A stretch of 64,000 bases of DNA from Symmachiella macrocystis (GTDB lineage Bacteria > Planctomycetota > Planctomycetia > Planctomycetales > Planctomycetaceae), in contig NZ_SJPP01000003.1 of NCBI RefSeq assembly GCF_007860075.1, positions 496,001 to 560,000 on the forward strand, given 5' to 3'. Below the pieces are notes generated by a model. The model was given only the letters and a program-made list of their open reading frames with translations, did no database searches and was not told where the DNA came from. Within the stretch, counting starts at the first letter, position 1. Each line of letters opens with the position of its first letter. The position numbers and the translations under genes are program-made. This document shows positions 1 to 10,021 of this stretch, in pieces.

Positions 1-2
1 CG

Positions 3-971
3 CCTCAGTTTTTCTGCGGGTGGGCGGGTGTGTTCGTCTCGTGGATCAAACGCCGACCGTTTGTCCTGGAAATTCGCGACATTTGGCCGGAATCCATCGC
101 AGCCGTTGGAGCCCTAAAGAGCCGGCCGTTGTTACGTTTTCTTGAGTTTTTGGAACGACGTTTGTATCTCGCCGCCGACCATATTGTCGCTGTCGGGGAC
201 GGTTATCGCAAAAAGATTCTGGAGAAAGCGGCAGTCGGCGATCGTGTGTCTGTGATCACAAATGGCGTCGATCCTCGCCGTTTTGTTCCTGGCCCACCTG
301 ACGCACGGTTCTTGCATATCTGGGATTTAGAGGAGAAATTTGTCTGTTCGTACATTGGTACGATAGGTATGGCCCATGGCCTGGAGGTCGTGATCGATGC
401 GGCAGACATGCTTCGACAAAATGGGCGGAGTGACGTCTGTTTTCTCCTGGTCGGTGACGGAGCGCGACGTGCAGAGCTTGAACAAGAGGTGCAACAGCGC
501 GGCTTGCAACGCCAAGTGATTTTCGCGGGACGCCAGCCGCGTGAAGAGGTCCCGCGGATATTGGCAAGTTCAAATGCCTGTCTCATTCACCTGAAGGAAT
601 GCGACCTGTTTGAAACGGTGATCCCTTCAAAGATTTTTGAAACGATGGCGATGGGTCGCCCGATCATCATGGGGGTCAAAGGGCAAGCGCGAGAGATTGT
701 TCTCGAGGCCGACGCTGGGCTGGCGATGCAGCCCGGGTCCGCGCAAGCACTGGTCAAATGCGTCGAGCAGATTTCAGGCGATCCAGAGCTGGCACAACAA
801 TTGGGCCATGCTGCGCGGGCCTTTGTCACCGAGCATTATTCACGCCCACAACTGGCGTCGCGGTTCCTGCGGCAATTACACGCTGTCACCGGTATTGAAG
901 AAAAGGTGTCCGTCGAAGAGATTCCCACAGCAGCGCCAACGCCTGTCCAAACATCAGCGACACACGTCTGA
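3..971 (+). CDS. Glycosyltransferase family 4-type (WbuB-like), 5' end outside window
   Basis: The reading frame is open to the left edge, and the residues before the first GTG (position 30) still match the family (P-Q-F-F, then RRPFVLEIRDIWPES), so the true start lies upstream. Visible parts are the end of the N-terminal Rossmann domain and the whole nucleotide-sugar-binding C-terminal domain: CSYIGTIGMAHGLE, LLVGDGARR, then PSKIFETMAMGRPII followed by a Glu, the E-x7-E-like donor site of GT-B retaining enzymes. By family it transfers a sugar from a nucleotide donor to a lipid-linked glycan at the cytoplasmic membrane. A heparinase-like gene starts 24 bp downstream, fitting a surface polysaccharide operon. 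Donor and acceptor cannot be read from the sequence. Confidence 0.85.
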   Translation, partial: PQFFCGWAGVFVSWIKRRPFVLEIRDIWPESIAAVGALKSRPLLRFLEFLERRLYLAADHIVAVGDGYRKKILEKAAVGDRVSVITNGVDPRRFVPGPPDARFLHIWDLEEKFVCSYIGTIGMAHGLEVVIDAADMLRQNGRSDVCFLLVGDGARRAELEQEVQQRGLQRQVIFAGRQPREEVPRILASSNACLIHLKECDLFETVIPSKIFETMAMGRPIIMGVKGQAREIVLEADAGLAMQPGSAQALVKCVEQISGDPELAQQLGHAARAFVTEHYSRPQLASRFLRQLHAVTGIEEKVSVEEIPTAAPTPVQTSATHV

Positions 972-995
972 TTGTTGGTGACGCACATATAAAGT

Positions 996-3014
996 ATGCC
1001 TCAAACTAGCTACCCACCACTAAGCTCAGAAATCATCGACTACCAGCGCATTGCTCCTATCGCCATGCGTGAAGGCCTGGAGGGACCGCCGGTCCTAGAG
1101 TTCATGCACGGAAGCCATCACCTGATCCGCAGTGCGGTACGTTGGTGCTATTTGTTACGCTACCATCGACCTCAGCAGTTCGGCAATCGGCTGCTCATGA
1201 AAGGCCGGCGATCGATGGCGCGCCTCAGGCAAAGTGGGGTCTCCGTCCATGAGGGAGAACAAACTCCCGCAATTCGGGATGACCTCGCCGGTTTGCAAAG
1301 CATGAGCCGGCATAAACAAAGTGGCCGACAAACAAGCGATTCCGCACAAAACGCCAACCGCGTTGCAGGGGACCGTTATCGTTTCCTCAACCTGGAAGCT
1401 GTGCTCCCCGATCCAATCGACTGGCGCCTGGAAAAGCATCCGCACCTATGCCATCTCTGGCGTTTTCATCTGCACTATCATGAGTTTTTGCTCGACTTGG
1501 CAACGCATTCACCAAATATGCCGTCCGATTGTGGAATGTTTCGCTGCTGGGAAATTGCCAAGCGTTGGATTGGAACCAATCAGCTGAGCGATGTGCGTGT
1601 TGTGGATGATGCGTGGCATCCCTTCTGCATTTCTCGCAGACTGCCGGTTTGGATCACGCTGTTTTGTACCAGTCCGCCACCACCAGAGGATCGGGATCTG
1701 ATCCTGCGCAGCATGGCTGCCCAAGCACTGTACCTGGAACAGCATCTAGAGCGGGATCTGGGTGGTAATCACTTGCTGGAGAACGCTAAAGCATTGGCAC
1801 TCTGCGGTGCCTTTTTTGAAGGTGAGGAAGCCGAACAGTGGCTCAGCAAGGCCGATGTCATCCTGCGGTACGAATTAGATTGTCAAATCTTGCCGCATGG
1901 AGAACATTTCGAGCGATCACCCATGTATCATGCGCAAATGCTCGAAGCGGTGCTCGACGTAAGAGAGGCAGTCAAAAGAGTTCGGCCCGCGTTGGCGCAG
2001 CGTTGCTCGAACGCGGCTGAAAAGATGGCTGATTTTTTGAGCGTAATCGTGCATCCCGACGGCGACATTCCGCTGTTGGCGGATTCATGCCTGGGCGAAA
2101 CAGCCGCTTGTGAAAGTTTGATTGCACACGCAAATGAAAGCCATCAGACATCGCCGCTGAAGCAACAACACAAGACTGGCGCACGGAAGATCGGCGATTA
2201 CTGGACGTGGCGTGACGAAGCCGACTACCTGTTATTTGATAGAGGTCCGGTCGGAGCCAACGACCTGCCGGCGCATGCACATGGCGACCTATTAAATCTC
2301 GAAGCGTCACTGAACGGTCATCGGGTTATCGTTGATAGCGGCGTGTTCAGTTATGGCGACGATGCCATGCGAAGGTATAGTCGCTCGACAGCAGCGCATA
2401 ACGTCCTGCAGATCGACGATTGCGATCAATGCGACATGTGGTCAAAGTTTCGTATGGGCTATCGCGGCTGGCCGGGACATCTCACGTCGGGGACGCGCGA
2501 TGGTATTGACTGGGCGCACGCCTCGCACAACGCGTATCGCAGATTGGGCGTCCCACGAATTGACCGCTGGGTCATTTGTCGGCAGGCCGGTGGATGGTTC
2601 GTGGTCGATCAAGCACACGGCACGAAGCGGCACACCTTAACCAACCGCTTGCACCTCCATGCCGACGTGATTGCCGTACAAGAATCCGAAAGCACGGTGC
2701 GACTGATTGTGAACTCCGACGAGTACATCCTGGCTTCACTCACACCGGGCAACTTGCGGATAACAGAAGGATGGTTTTGCCCGGAGTTTGGTAAACGTAT
2801 CCCGGCCCCTGTGGTGGAGTGGTCGACGAACGCCGCGTTACCGGCGGTATCTGGATGGTCTTTGACGAAGTTTGGCTCAGAGATTCAAGCAGAGATGGAA
2901 TCGACCGACAACGGCACAATTTTACTCAATGGAATCGACGCCGTCGCCAACGAAACTTGGTGCCTTGAGCTTCTGGACAGCACGGTCAACTGTCGGCAAC
3001 TTGTTGATTCATGA
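996..3014 (+). CDS. Heparinase II/III-family protein
   Basis: 672 residues. The middle is an alpha-helical alginate-lyase-like toroid (about residues 150-400, with HLLENAKALALCGAFF and the N-H-L motif). The C-terminal part is the heparinase II/III beta-sandwich, with AHAHGDLLNLEASLNG near residue 425 and a conserved Tyr/His stretch (SRSTAAHNVLQIDD). Family members cleave or remodel uronic-acid polysaccharides by beta-elimination. Copies inside polysaccharide operons are thought to trim the exported polymer. No clear signal peptide is seen, unlike secreted lyases, which fits the biosynthetic version. It lies 24 bp after the glycosyltransferase and about 100 bp before the TPR gene. The substrate is unknown. 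Confidence 0.85.
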   Translation: MPQTSYPPLSSEIIDYQRIAPIAMREGLEGPPVLEFMHGSHHLIRSAVRWCYLLRYHRPQQFGNRLLMKGRRSMARLRQSGVSVHEGEQTPAIRDDLAGLQSMSRHKQSGRQTSDSAQNANRVAGDRYRFLNLEAVLPDPIDWRLEKHPHLCHLWRFHLHYHEFLLDLATHSPNMPSDCGMFRCWEIAKRWIGTNQLSDVRVVDDAWHPFCISRRLPVWITLFCTSPPPPEDRDLILRSMAAQALYLEQHLERDLGGNHLLENAKALALCGAFFEGEEAEQWLSKADVILRYELDCQILPHGEHFERSPMYHAQMLEAVLDVREAVKRVRPALAQRCSNAAEKMADFLSVIVHPDGDIPLLADSCLGETAACESLIAHANESHQTSPLKQQHKTGARKIGDYWTWRDEADYLLFDRGPVGANDLPAHAHGDLLNLEASLNGHRVIVDSGVFSYGDDAMRRYSRSTAAHNVLQIDDCDQCDMWSKFRMGYRGWPGHLTSGTRDGIDWAHASHNAYRRLGVPRIDRWVICRQAGGWFVVDQAHGTKRHTLTNRLHLHADVIAVQESESTVRLIVNSDEYILASLTPGNLRITEGWFCPEFGKRIPAPVVEWSTNAALPAVSGWSLTKFGSEIQAEMESTDNGTILLNGIDAVANETWCLELLDSTVNCRQLVDS

Positions 3015-3120
3015 TGAACTGCCGTGGAATTCTCGCATCGATATATTTTTTTAATGTCCAACCTGCTCGTTCACAGGAACCTGAGATATATCTGACAATC
3101 CGCTCTCGAATGAAAATCGC

Positions 3121-6100
3121 ATGACTACTGCAACCACTGAACAATCCGTAATCGCGGAACCGCGCGCGGTCAATACACGTTGGATTTTGATCGCTTTGGG
3201 ACTGACCATCGTTTCGATCGGGGGACTATTTGGCCTGCATGCTTACCAAATGGGACGGCATGCCCATGCGTTTCTTCGCGAAGCAGAGCGATCGGAATCC
3301 GAAGATAAGTACGGTGAGGCGATCGGATTTCTGCAGCGCTATTTGGCAGTAGTCCCCAACGATGCGGCGGCGTTGACACGACTCGGCAACGCGATGAACG
3401 AGACGCGACAACTTAAGTCCGCTTTACTGACGTATGAGCGCGTGCTGCGTCTCGATCCAGCGAACGATGAAGTTCGGCGAAAATTGATCACAATCGCCGT
3501 GAACCCGCGCGTGGGCCGCTACCAAGATGCACGAGAGCATCTCGATGTGCTGGATCCAAACCGCAGCAGCGAGAAAGCGGAGGACCAAAAACCAGCGGAG
3601 GTCGATGGCGAACTGCGAGAGCTCAGGGCGATTTGCCAAGTGGGACTCGGAGACTATTCGGTGGCGGTCCGTTCGTTTAAAGAAGCAACCGCTGCTTCGC
3701 CCGAGCGATTAGCCGCGCATCAATATTTGGCGGAAGTATACGTCACTCACCTGAAGCGTCCAGGTGATGGCTTGGCTCAACTGGATGTGATGGTGGAAAA
3801 GAATCCAGAGAACTATGAGGCTTACGTTGCCCGTGGCCAATTTCTCATTCGTAATAAACAAGAACCCGCGATCCATACGCGACTACGCGATACGCGTTTC
3901 AAACTACCTGAAGACGCCCCACCGGCTGACGATGCCGACACAGAGGCAAAACCAACGGGAGCGGAATTGGTTCTTCAGGCGGCGATGCAGGACGCAGAAC
4001 GAGCGGTTTCACTGGCTGCCGATAACGTTGATGTCATCCTGTTTGCAGCGAATGCCGCAGTTCTTTCCGGCCGCACCGACCAAGCCGGAATATTTGCTCA
4101 GGAAGCGTTAAAACTCGATGAAGCGAACGCACTCCCCTACTTAACATTGGCCCAAATCGAATCGCAACAACAAAATAGAGAAGGTGCCATCACTTGGCTA
4201 AAACGGGGGCAGAAATTGGCGAGGCATCCGGAAGACCTGCAATGGAATCTTGCTAGTTTTCTCATTGACATGGGCAAACTGGAAGAAGCCGCACAGACGA
4301 TTGCCGAACTCCGAGATTCAACCTATCCCAAGCCACGCATCGACTATCTCGAAGCGCGTATTCTATTCGAGCAAAAAAAATGGCTGAAGGCCCAACAGCT
4401 ATACAGCAATCTGCGCAACAGCCTCGCTGACTGGCCGGAGATGATCAAGGATGTCGATCTCAGGCTGGGGGATTGCTATGAACAACTCAGAAATTCAGAC
4501 CAGCAATTGGCTGCTTATCGCCGCGCGCTCGATGCCGATCCCACTTGGGTTCCCGCGCGAGCCGGCCTCGCACGAGCCCTATTGCAAGTTGGACGTGTCG
4601 AAGAAAGTCTTGAGCAATACCGGAATATCTCACGTCTCCCCGGGGCTCCTCAGGAAATGCCGTTGCAGGTACTTCGCTTAATGATTCTTGCCAACCTGCG
4701 AAAAGAAACGGGGGAGCGCCAATGGCAGGAGGTTGAAGCGGCGATCAATCGGTTGGAAAAAAGCGATACAGAGGCACCTGATGGCATGTCTGTGCTAAAG
4801 GCCGAAGTTCTCTTCGCCCAAGGACAAAAGGACCAAGCCAAGGAAGCGTTACTTGCTGCAAGGGAGTCGGAAAAGGCTAAACTCCCAGCATGGGCCGCAG
4901 CGATCTCACTCGCGCAACGAGAACGGGATTGGACGACGGTGGAGACGTTGCTCTCAGAAGCTGTGGGGCGTTTTGGAGATTCGGTCGAACTGCGTCTGTT
5001 GCGGGCACAGTATGTAGCGATGCGGTTTGGAAAAGAATCATCCGAGCAGCTTAAGGAAATTGGAACCGCTCCCGCCGAGATGTCGCCGGACGATCGAAGC
5101 CGTCTGGAAAGTGGATTGGCACGCCTCGCATTGGCAATTCAGGATTTTGATTACTGCGAAGAATTATGCCAAAGCGTGGCGAAGCAAGATCCCAACAACC
5201 TCAACATCCGGTTGCTGTTGTTCGATCTTGCAATACGATCCAACCGCGAGGCTGTGATGGTACAGATGTTAGAAGAAATGAAACGAATTGAAGGGGAAGG
5301 CCCGCTCTGGCGGTACGGTGAGTCTGTGCGGTTGATGGTCAATGCCCGTAAACAAAAGCAACCAGAGTTATACACCGAGGCCCTCAAGCATCTGGAGATC
5401 GCACAAATTGCCCGGCCCGGTTGGTCCCGGGTACCATTATTGGCTGCCGAGATCTACGACGATCAAGGAAAACCGGACTCAGCGATTCCCGACTTCCTAA
5501 AAGCCATCGAACTGGGAGAACGCGCTCCGAATACAATCAGACGAACGGTTCAATTGCTACGCGAACGCGGCCGTTTTGTCGAAGCCGATCAGACAATTCG
5601 CCGTTTGCAGGAACAACAAAGCCCATTTTCATCGGAACTCACTCGAATGGCGGCTGAAGTGTCGCTGCAACTTGAGGAATTTGATCGGGCATTGGCATTC
5701 GCTGAAGAAACGGCCGCTTCGTCCGACAATCACCGCGATCACATGTGGTTGGGTCAAATTCTCGAAATCTTAGAACGGCATGAGGAAGCCGAAGCCGCTT
5801 TGCGGAAGGCAAAGTCCCTGAACTCTGCTGTTCCCGAAACGTGGATTGCCTTGATTCAGTTCCTGCAACGGCAAAAACGCACCGATGCCATCGAGCAGGA
5901 GCTCACCCAAATGGAATCGCGCTTGAAGCCGGAAGATGCGCCGATGGCTATGGCACGACTTTATGACTCACTGAATCGTCTGGAGGAAGCCGAGCAACGC
6001 TTCCAGGAAGCGGCCAAGCAATCCCCCGAAAATCCAGCGGTTTTACGCGCAATCGCCGATTTTTATGTCAGGCACGGCGCAGCGAAGAAATCTGAATCGT

Positions 6101-7548
6101 ATTTACTCCAACTCACGACGGGTCCACTGGAAGTCAGCGAAGCTGATCGCGCGTGGGCGAATCGGAATCTCGCGATTTTGGTGGCGGGCGACGCGGGTTA
6201 CCAGAATTACCAGCGTTCGGTCAAAATGCTTGACCAGAACTTGGAATCGGCATCCGCGTCGAAAGATGATCGCCGTGCCAAAGCTTACATTTTGTCAACG
6301 CAGCCGACCAAAGAAACACATCGCGAAGCGATCAAGATTTTGAACGAATTGTTGAAGGAGAGCACGCAGCCGAATCCCAACGACCAGTTACTGCTGGCAA
6401 ACCTCTATTTGGCCGACGGGGACTGGGGCAAGGCCAACGGACTTCTCCGCAATTTGGCATCGTTGCAAGTGAAATCAATACGGTACAAAGAGCGCTACGC
6501 GCGCGTGCTACTGGCTCAACAAGAAATTAACGAAGCAGAGTTGTGGATTCGCCAACTCGAACGTCTTGCTCCCGATGAACCCGCAACGATTGAACTCAGA
6601 TCAAAAGCTTTACTCTTTCGTGACAAGCATGACGACGTCGTGGCGGTTTTTCAGCGGTACGTCGAGCGGCTGGATCCCACATCGGACGAATTGCCGACTC
6701 GGTCCCTCTGGGTCGCGGCCCATCTAGAACGAATTGGCTGGGTGCAGAAAAATTCCGGCGAAGAAGCTGGTTCTAAGCGTTACTTTGAGGAATCCGAAAA
6801 ACTTTTCCGCAAGTACTCCGCACTGCATCCCGAAGGACGTTTGAATTTGGCCGCATTCGAAGCGCGGCACGGCGACGTTGATTCTGCCTTGGATGTCGTG
6901 GAGCAAGTCCTAGAGACCGCACCGCCACAAGATTTGGCCAAAACATTCATGGAAATCGTTTCCCCAAATATGCCGTCGCCGGCACAACTGCAGCGTCTCG
7001 ACAGCGTTCTTGACCGTGCCTTAGCGATACGAGAACGTCCGATGCCGCTAGTCATTGCCGCCGCGGGAATACGAAACCAAGAATCTCGCTATGACGAAGC
7101 TGTGGCCCTCTATCGCGAAGTCCTAGATACTGATGCCGACAATGTCACGGCCATGAACAATTTGGCCATGTTGCTGGCGCTCACTGGTGATGATGCCGAT
7201 GAAGCAATCGCGATGTTGAACCGAGCCCTAAAAATCGCCGGCCCCAAAGCCCCACTGCTCGACTCACGCGCCACGGCCTACTTGGCGAAACACCAAGGCG
7301 ACGCCGCACGAAAAGACTTGGAATCTGCAATCAACGAACAACCGACAGCCGCCCGGTATTTTCGATTGGCACAAGCCTACTTGCTAACTGGCAATATGGC
7401 AAAGGCGGAGACCGCTATTAAGGAAGCGAAAAAGCTTGGACTCAAAGAGGAAGCGCTCCATCCCCTGGAGCGGCCGGACTATGATCGCGTGATCGCGATG
7501 CTCGCCAGCGTGACCGCAAATAACACTCGTGCGGAGGCAGTTCAGTGA
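3121..7548 (+). CDS. Giant membrane-anchored TPR-repeat protein (PEP-CTERM/EPS-type)
   Basis: 1475 residues. An N-terminal transmembrane anchor (about residues 21-43, WILIALGLTIVSIGGLFGLH) is followed by tetratricopeptide repeats to the C-terminus. Repeats such as AALTRLGNAMNETRQLKSAL, AVALYREVLDTDADNVTAMN and ALYDSLNRLEEAEQRF show the A-x-x-x-L-x-x-A pattern. Long TPR proteins of this kind occur in exopolysaccharide and PEP-CTERM loci, where they are thought to scaffold assembly or export. The context (glycosyltransferase and heparinase before, PEP-CTERM genes after) supports such a role, but no enzyme domain is present. The stop codon overlaps a possible upstream GTG of the next gene. Exact repeat number was not counted. 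Confidence 0.8.
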   Translation: MTTATTEQSVIAEPRAVNTRWILIALGLTIVSIGGLFGLHAYQMGRHAHAFLREAERSESEDKYGEAIGFLQRYLAVVPNDAAALTRLGNAMNETRQLKSALLTYERVLRLDPANDEVRRKLITIAVNPRVGRYQDAREHLDVLDPNRSSEKAEDQKPAEVDGELRELRAICQVGLGDYSVAVRSFKEATAASPERLAAHQYLAEVYVTHLKRPGDGLAQLDVMVEKNPENYEAYVARGQFLIRNKQEPAIHTRLRDTRFKLPEDAPPADDADTEAKPTGAELVLQAAMQDAERAVSLAADNVDVILFAANAAVLSGRTDQAGIFAQEALKLDEANALPYLTLAQIESQQQNREGAITWLKRGQKLARHPEDLQWNLASFLIDMGKLEEAAQTIAELRDSTYPKPRIDYLEARILFEQKKWLKAQQLYSNLRNSLADWPEMIKDVDLRLGDCYEQLRNSDQQLAAYRRALDADPTWVPARAGLARALLQVGRVEESLEQYRNISRLPGAPQEMPLQVLRLMILANLRKETGERQWQEVEAAINRLEKSDTEAPDGMSVLKAEVLFAQGQKDQAKEALLAARESEKAKLPAWAAAISLAQRERDWTTVETLLSEAVGRFGDSVELRLLRAQYVAMRFGKESSEQLKEIGTAPAEMSPDDRSRLESGLARLALAIQDFDYCEELCQSVAKQDPNNLNIRLLLFDLAIRSNREAVMVQMLEEMKRIEGEGPLWRYGESVRLMVNARKQKQPELYTEALKHLEIAQIARPGWSRVPLLAAEIYDDQGKPDSAIPDFLKAIELGERAPNTIRRTVQLLRERGRFVEADQTIRRLQEQQSPFSSELTRMAAEVSLQLEEFDRALAFAEETAASSDNHRDHMWLGQILEILERHEEAEAALRKAKSLNSAVPETWIALIQFLQRQKRTDAIEQELTQMESRLKPEDAPMAMARLYDSLNRLEEAEQRFQEAAKQSPENPAVLRAIADFYVRHGAAKKSESYLLQLTTGPLEVSEADRAWANRNLAILVAGDAGYQNYQRSVKMLDQNLESASASKDDRRAKAYILSTQPTKETHREAIKILNELLKESTQPNPNDQLLLANLYLADGDWGKANGLLRNLASLQVKSIRYKERYARVLLAQQEINEAELWIRQLERLAPDEPATIELRSKALLFRDKHDDVVAVFQRYVERLDPTSDELPTRSLWVAAHLERIGWVQKNSGEEAGSKRYFEESEKLFRKYSALHPEGRLNLAAFEARHGDVDSALDVVEQVLETAPPQDLAKTFMEIVSPNMPSPAQLQRLDSVLDRALAIRERPMPLVIAAAGIRNQESRYDEAVALYREVLDTDADNVTAMNNLAMLLALTGDDADEAIAMLNRALKIAGPKAPLLDSRATAYLAKHQGDAARKDLESAINEQPTAARYFRLAQAYLLTGNMAKAETAIKEAKKLGLKEEALHPLERPDYDRVIAMLASVTANNTRAEAVQ

Positions 7549-7634
7549 GGCCTCTGATTTCAAATGAGCTCGATTCCGAACGACAAGCAACGGACGACAC
7601 GGGCCAACACTCTTCTCAAGACGAGGGACTCAAC

Positions 7635-7940
7635 ATGGCAAGGAATGCGAGCCCCAGCAAACGCGTCAGACATAGTTCCGCGGAGATTCAAGGAAAACTC
7701 CGGGAGACCGAACGGTTGTTGTCTGAAGGGGTATTACTCACAGAAGCCTGCGAATCCGTAGGGATTAGCCGAGCGACTTACTACCGCTGGCGACCTAAGC
7801 AGAGCAAGTCATCACAGGAGGAATTGCTCTCTTCGTCAATCGGCGGCAATAACACGCGCCCCAACTGCCTCAAATCGGAGAACGAGGCTCTGCGCCGGCT
7901 TGTGGTGGATCTATTGCTCGAGATGAAATCCGGCAACTGA
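7635..7940 (+). CDS. Small helix-turn-helix protein of IS3-OrfA type
   Basis: 101 residues from ATG 7635, chosen because GAGGGA lies 6-7 nt upstream. An in-frame GTG at 7545 overlapping the TPR stop would add 30 poorly conserved residues. Residues about 20-55 form a helix-turn-helix (LLSEGVLLTEACESVGISRATYYRWRP), the DNA-binding module of IS3-family OrfA. The end (LKSENEALRRLVVDLLLEMK) looks like the OrfA leucine zipper. No OrfB integrase, terminal inverted repeats or target duplication is visible, so it is more likely a standalone DNA-binding protein than a live insertion sequence. It sits between the TPR gene and a promoter carrying the shared palindromes. A regulatory role there is a hypothesis only. 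Confidence 0.65.
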   Translation: MARNASPSKRVRHSSAEIQGKLRETERLLSEGVLLTEACESVGISRATYYRWRPKQSKSSQEELLSSSIGGNNTRPNCLKSENEALRRLVVDLLLEMKSGN

Positions 7941-8022
7941 GAGTAGCACCCTCAGGGCCAACTCCTCACGAGCTTTTCACATTTGCGTTATTTTGGTGGC
8001 CACATGTGATCTGAGTAGGAAT

Positions 8023-8113
8023 CTGCGCTAATGCGCAAATAAATGCGGATAAGCGCAAACACCATAAACGAAGTCGCATATATATTGTGAACTCTACACA
8101 TCTTGTGGAAAAT
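8023..8113 (+). promoter_or_regulatory. Dual-palindrome operator plus promoter upstream of the FHA gene
   Basis: Site 1 CTGCGC-TAAT-GCGCAA is at 8023-8038. Site 2 ATGCGG-ATAA-GCGCAA is at 8043-8058, 20 bp further on. A TTGTGA -35-like box starts at 8085, exactly 42 nt after the start of site 2, and GAAAAT at 8108-8113 fits a -10 after a 17-bp spacer. The same layout and spacing occurs upstream of PEP-CTERM genes at 13.0, 14.2, 16.7, 17.5 and 20.9 kb. The leader to the FHA start is about 130 nt. The rest of the 305-bp gap from 7941 shows no gene. Confidence 0.7.
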
Positions 8114-8245
8114 AACAGCTGATTGTCCTTGGTATGCAATAGACATGGGCAACCCATGAATAAACGCGATGACGTGCTGAACTATTGAACTGCAAGATTC
8201 CGCGTTTCCACACGGTCGTTTTCGAGAACCGAAGAATTTCAAGGA

Positions 8246-10021
8246 ATGATGTTCGTAAATCCCGATAACCAGAGTGCAGAAAACTCACCCTATCAATTGT
8301 CCGCTTCCGGTTCGATTGCGCACCTAGGATATGTGCCTGAGTCCGATGTGGTTCAATTCCGCGACGATTGTGGCGTCGTGGGTGGCCGCGGTGAATTAAT
8401 GGTCAAGTCCTCAGAGGGGACGCTCCTACAGCGGATTGCTATCGATCGCCCTGGCATTCTAGTCGGCCGCGCGAACGGATGTGACATCCGCTTGCAACAC
8501 CCCGACGTCCGCTATCGCCACGCCTATCTTCAGTGCGTCGACGATCGAATCCTCCTCTGCGACCTCGGCAAGCGCGTTCGTGGTCGTCGCACGCAGCGGA
8601 ATGTCGTTTCCGAGCTTACTAAACACAACGATGTCGTCTCCGTCGGCCCCTATTCAATTCACCTTTCGCTCAACAACGACATTGAACGATCCAACCCCGC
8701 CCCACCCACAGTCGATCAAACAGACTCGTCGCGCCATTTTACCTGTGAACATCAACCGCTCACGATCCAGCTCGAACTCTTTGCGGGAGCCGCTAAGCCC
8801 ACGACGTTCGATGTCAGACACGATCTGACGCTGATCGGAAAAGGACGAGCCTGCAAAGTACGATTGATCCATCGCAGTGTCTCCAAGGTGCATTGTAGTC
8901 TCGTGCGTACAAGATCAGGCCTCTGGGTCGTTGATTTATTAGGCCGTGGAGCCGGCACGTTAGTCGATGGTCGCCGCGTCAGATTTGCACAACTGCATAA
9001 TGACAGTGTTTTGCAAGTCGGCAAATTCAGCGCTCGTATCTCGATCACCGAATCGGAGCCTTCGACAACCACCCCATCGAACGCCCCTCCGTTGTCTGCA
9101 GTTCAGTTTGCAGAGCCTCACCTGCAAGTGTCCGACAACGCCACTTCCGATCCCACAACAATCGGGCACAACGGAACATCATCCCTCACCCATTATGCGC
9201 CAACACAGCTACAAACTAGCCAACAAAGTCAGAACCTGGCTCACCCACACAATAATGGTCAAGCGAACCATGTGGAAAGCCAGTCGGACCACCGGCTGAT
9301 CGAAATCGTCCGATCGATGCTCGCGGAGTTTGGTGCCACCCAGACTGATGTCGTCGAACGCATGCATGATTCGACGATCGAGATGCTTCAGGTCATCACC
9401 GCTTTACAAAGCAACCAAATCGACTCACTCCGTGAAGAACTGCAACGCGTCCACGAAATCAACGCTGAATTGCTTGGCCTGCAGAAGAAGTCCTGGCAGG
9501 CGATGGAATCGGCAATGCAACAACAGTCGGCGATTGAGCATACTGCCCCCGCCAAAGACGTCGCAGCCCTGTTGAAAACCGGCCGCGAGTTGTCGCAACG
9601 CATGGAATCGCTCCCCAGCCAAATCGCCGCCGCCGTCGCAGCAACAGCGCCGAAAGAACAAACAATTACGGTCAACCACCCAGAGCGAATCACCCAAGCG
9701 GAACCCACGGCCAAAGTCAGTAACACAAATACCTCGAACTCAAAGCCGCTTGAATCCACACCCGACAAAGCCCTGCATGAAGCCACACCGAAGACAAATA
9801 CGAAAGTCGACGAGGAATCGGTGCCCCCCAGTGCCGAACAGGTGGCTGCTAAAAGTGATCTGGAAGAGAGTAACAACAGCGCAAAGCGAGTGCCAAACAA
9901 TCCCACATCCCAAGCCAAAGTCGAACTCGGCCACGCCTGGGTCTGCGGCCGCATCGCCACGCTACAAAAAGAACGTGACAGCCGTTGGGAAAAAATCAAA
10001 CGCGTCTTCGGCGGGGATTGA
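8246..10021 (+). CDS. Double FHA-domain protein with coiled coil
   Basis: 591 residues without signal peptide or membrane segment. FHA 1 (about residues 50-145) keeps the GR of the phosphopeptide loop (LVGRANGCDIRL) but has R-H where S-x-x-H is usual. FHA 2 (about 175-270) is more canonical, with LIGKGRACKVRL and SVSKVHCSL. FHA domains bind phosphothreonine, so it may read Ser/Thr kinase signals. Residues about 350-440 look coiled coil (LREELQRVHEINAELLGLQKK). A Ser/Thr/Asn-rich linker and a short basic C-terminus follow. ATG 8246 and ATG 8249 are both possible starts. The shared promoter suggests co-regulation with the PEP-CTERM genes. A second, single-FHA protein lies at 62.1 kb. Confidence 0.85.
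   Translation: MMFVNPDNQSAENSPYQLSASGSIAHLGYVPESDVVQFRDDCGVVGGRGELMVKSSEGTLLQRIAIDRPGILVGRANGCDIRLQHPDVRYRHAYLQCVDDRILLCDLGKRVRGRRTQRNVVSELTKHNDVVSVGPYSIHLSLNNDIERSNPAPPTVDQTDSSRHFTCEHQPLTIQLELFAGAAKPTTFDVRHDLTLIGKGRACKVRLIHRSVSKVHCSLVRTRSGLWVVDLLGRGAGTLVDGRRVRFAQLHNDSVLQVGKFSARISITESEPSTTTPSNAPPLSAVQFAEPHLQVSDNATSDPTTIGHNGTSSLTHYAPTQLQTSQQSQNLAHPHNNGQANHVESQSDHRLIEIVRSMLAEFGATQTDVVERMHDSTIEMLQVITALQSNQIDSLREELQRVHEINAELLGLQKKSWQAMESAMQQQSAIEHTAPAKDVAALLKTGRELSQRMESLPSQIAAAVAATAPKEQTITVNHPERITQAEPTAKVSNTNTSNSKPLESTPDKALHEATPKTNTKVDEESVPPSAEQVAAKSDLEESNNSAKRVPNNPTSQAKVELGHAWVCGRIATLQKERDSRWEKIKRVFGGD

Noticed and set aside
7545-7940. IS3-type insertion sequence
   Set aside because: Only an OrfA-like HTH is present; no OrfB integrase with DDE motif, inverted ends or target duplication were found.
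9388-9999. 203-codon minus-strand frame inside the FHA gene
   Set aside because: It lies fully antisense to a protein with clear FHA motifs and has a low-complexity Ser/Ala/Cys-rich sequence without a start signal.
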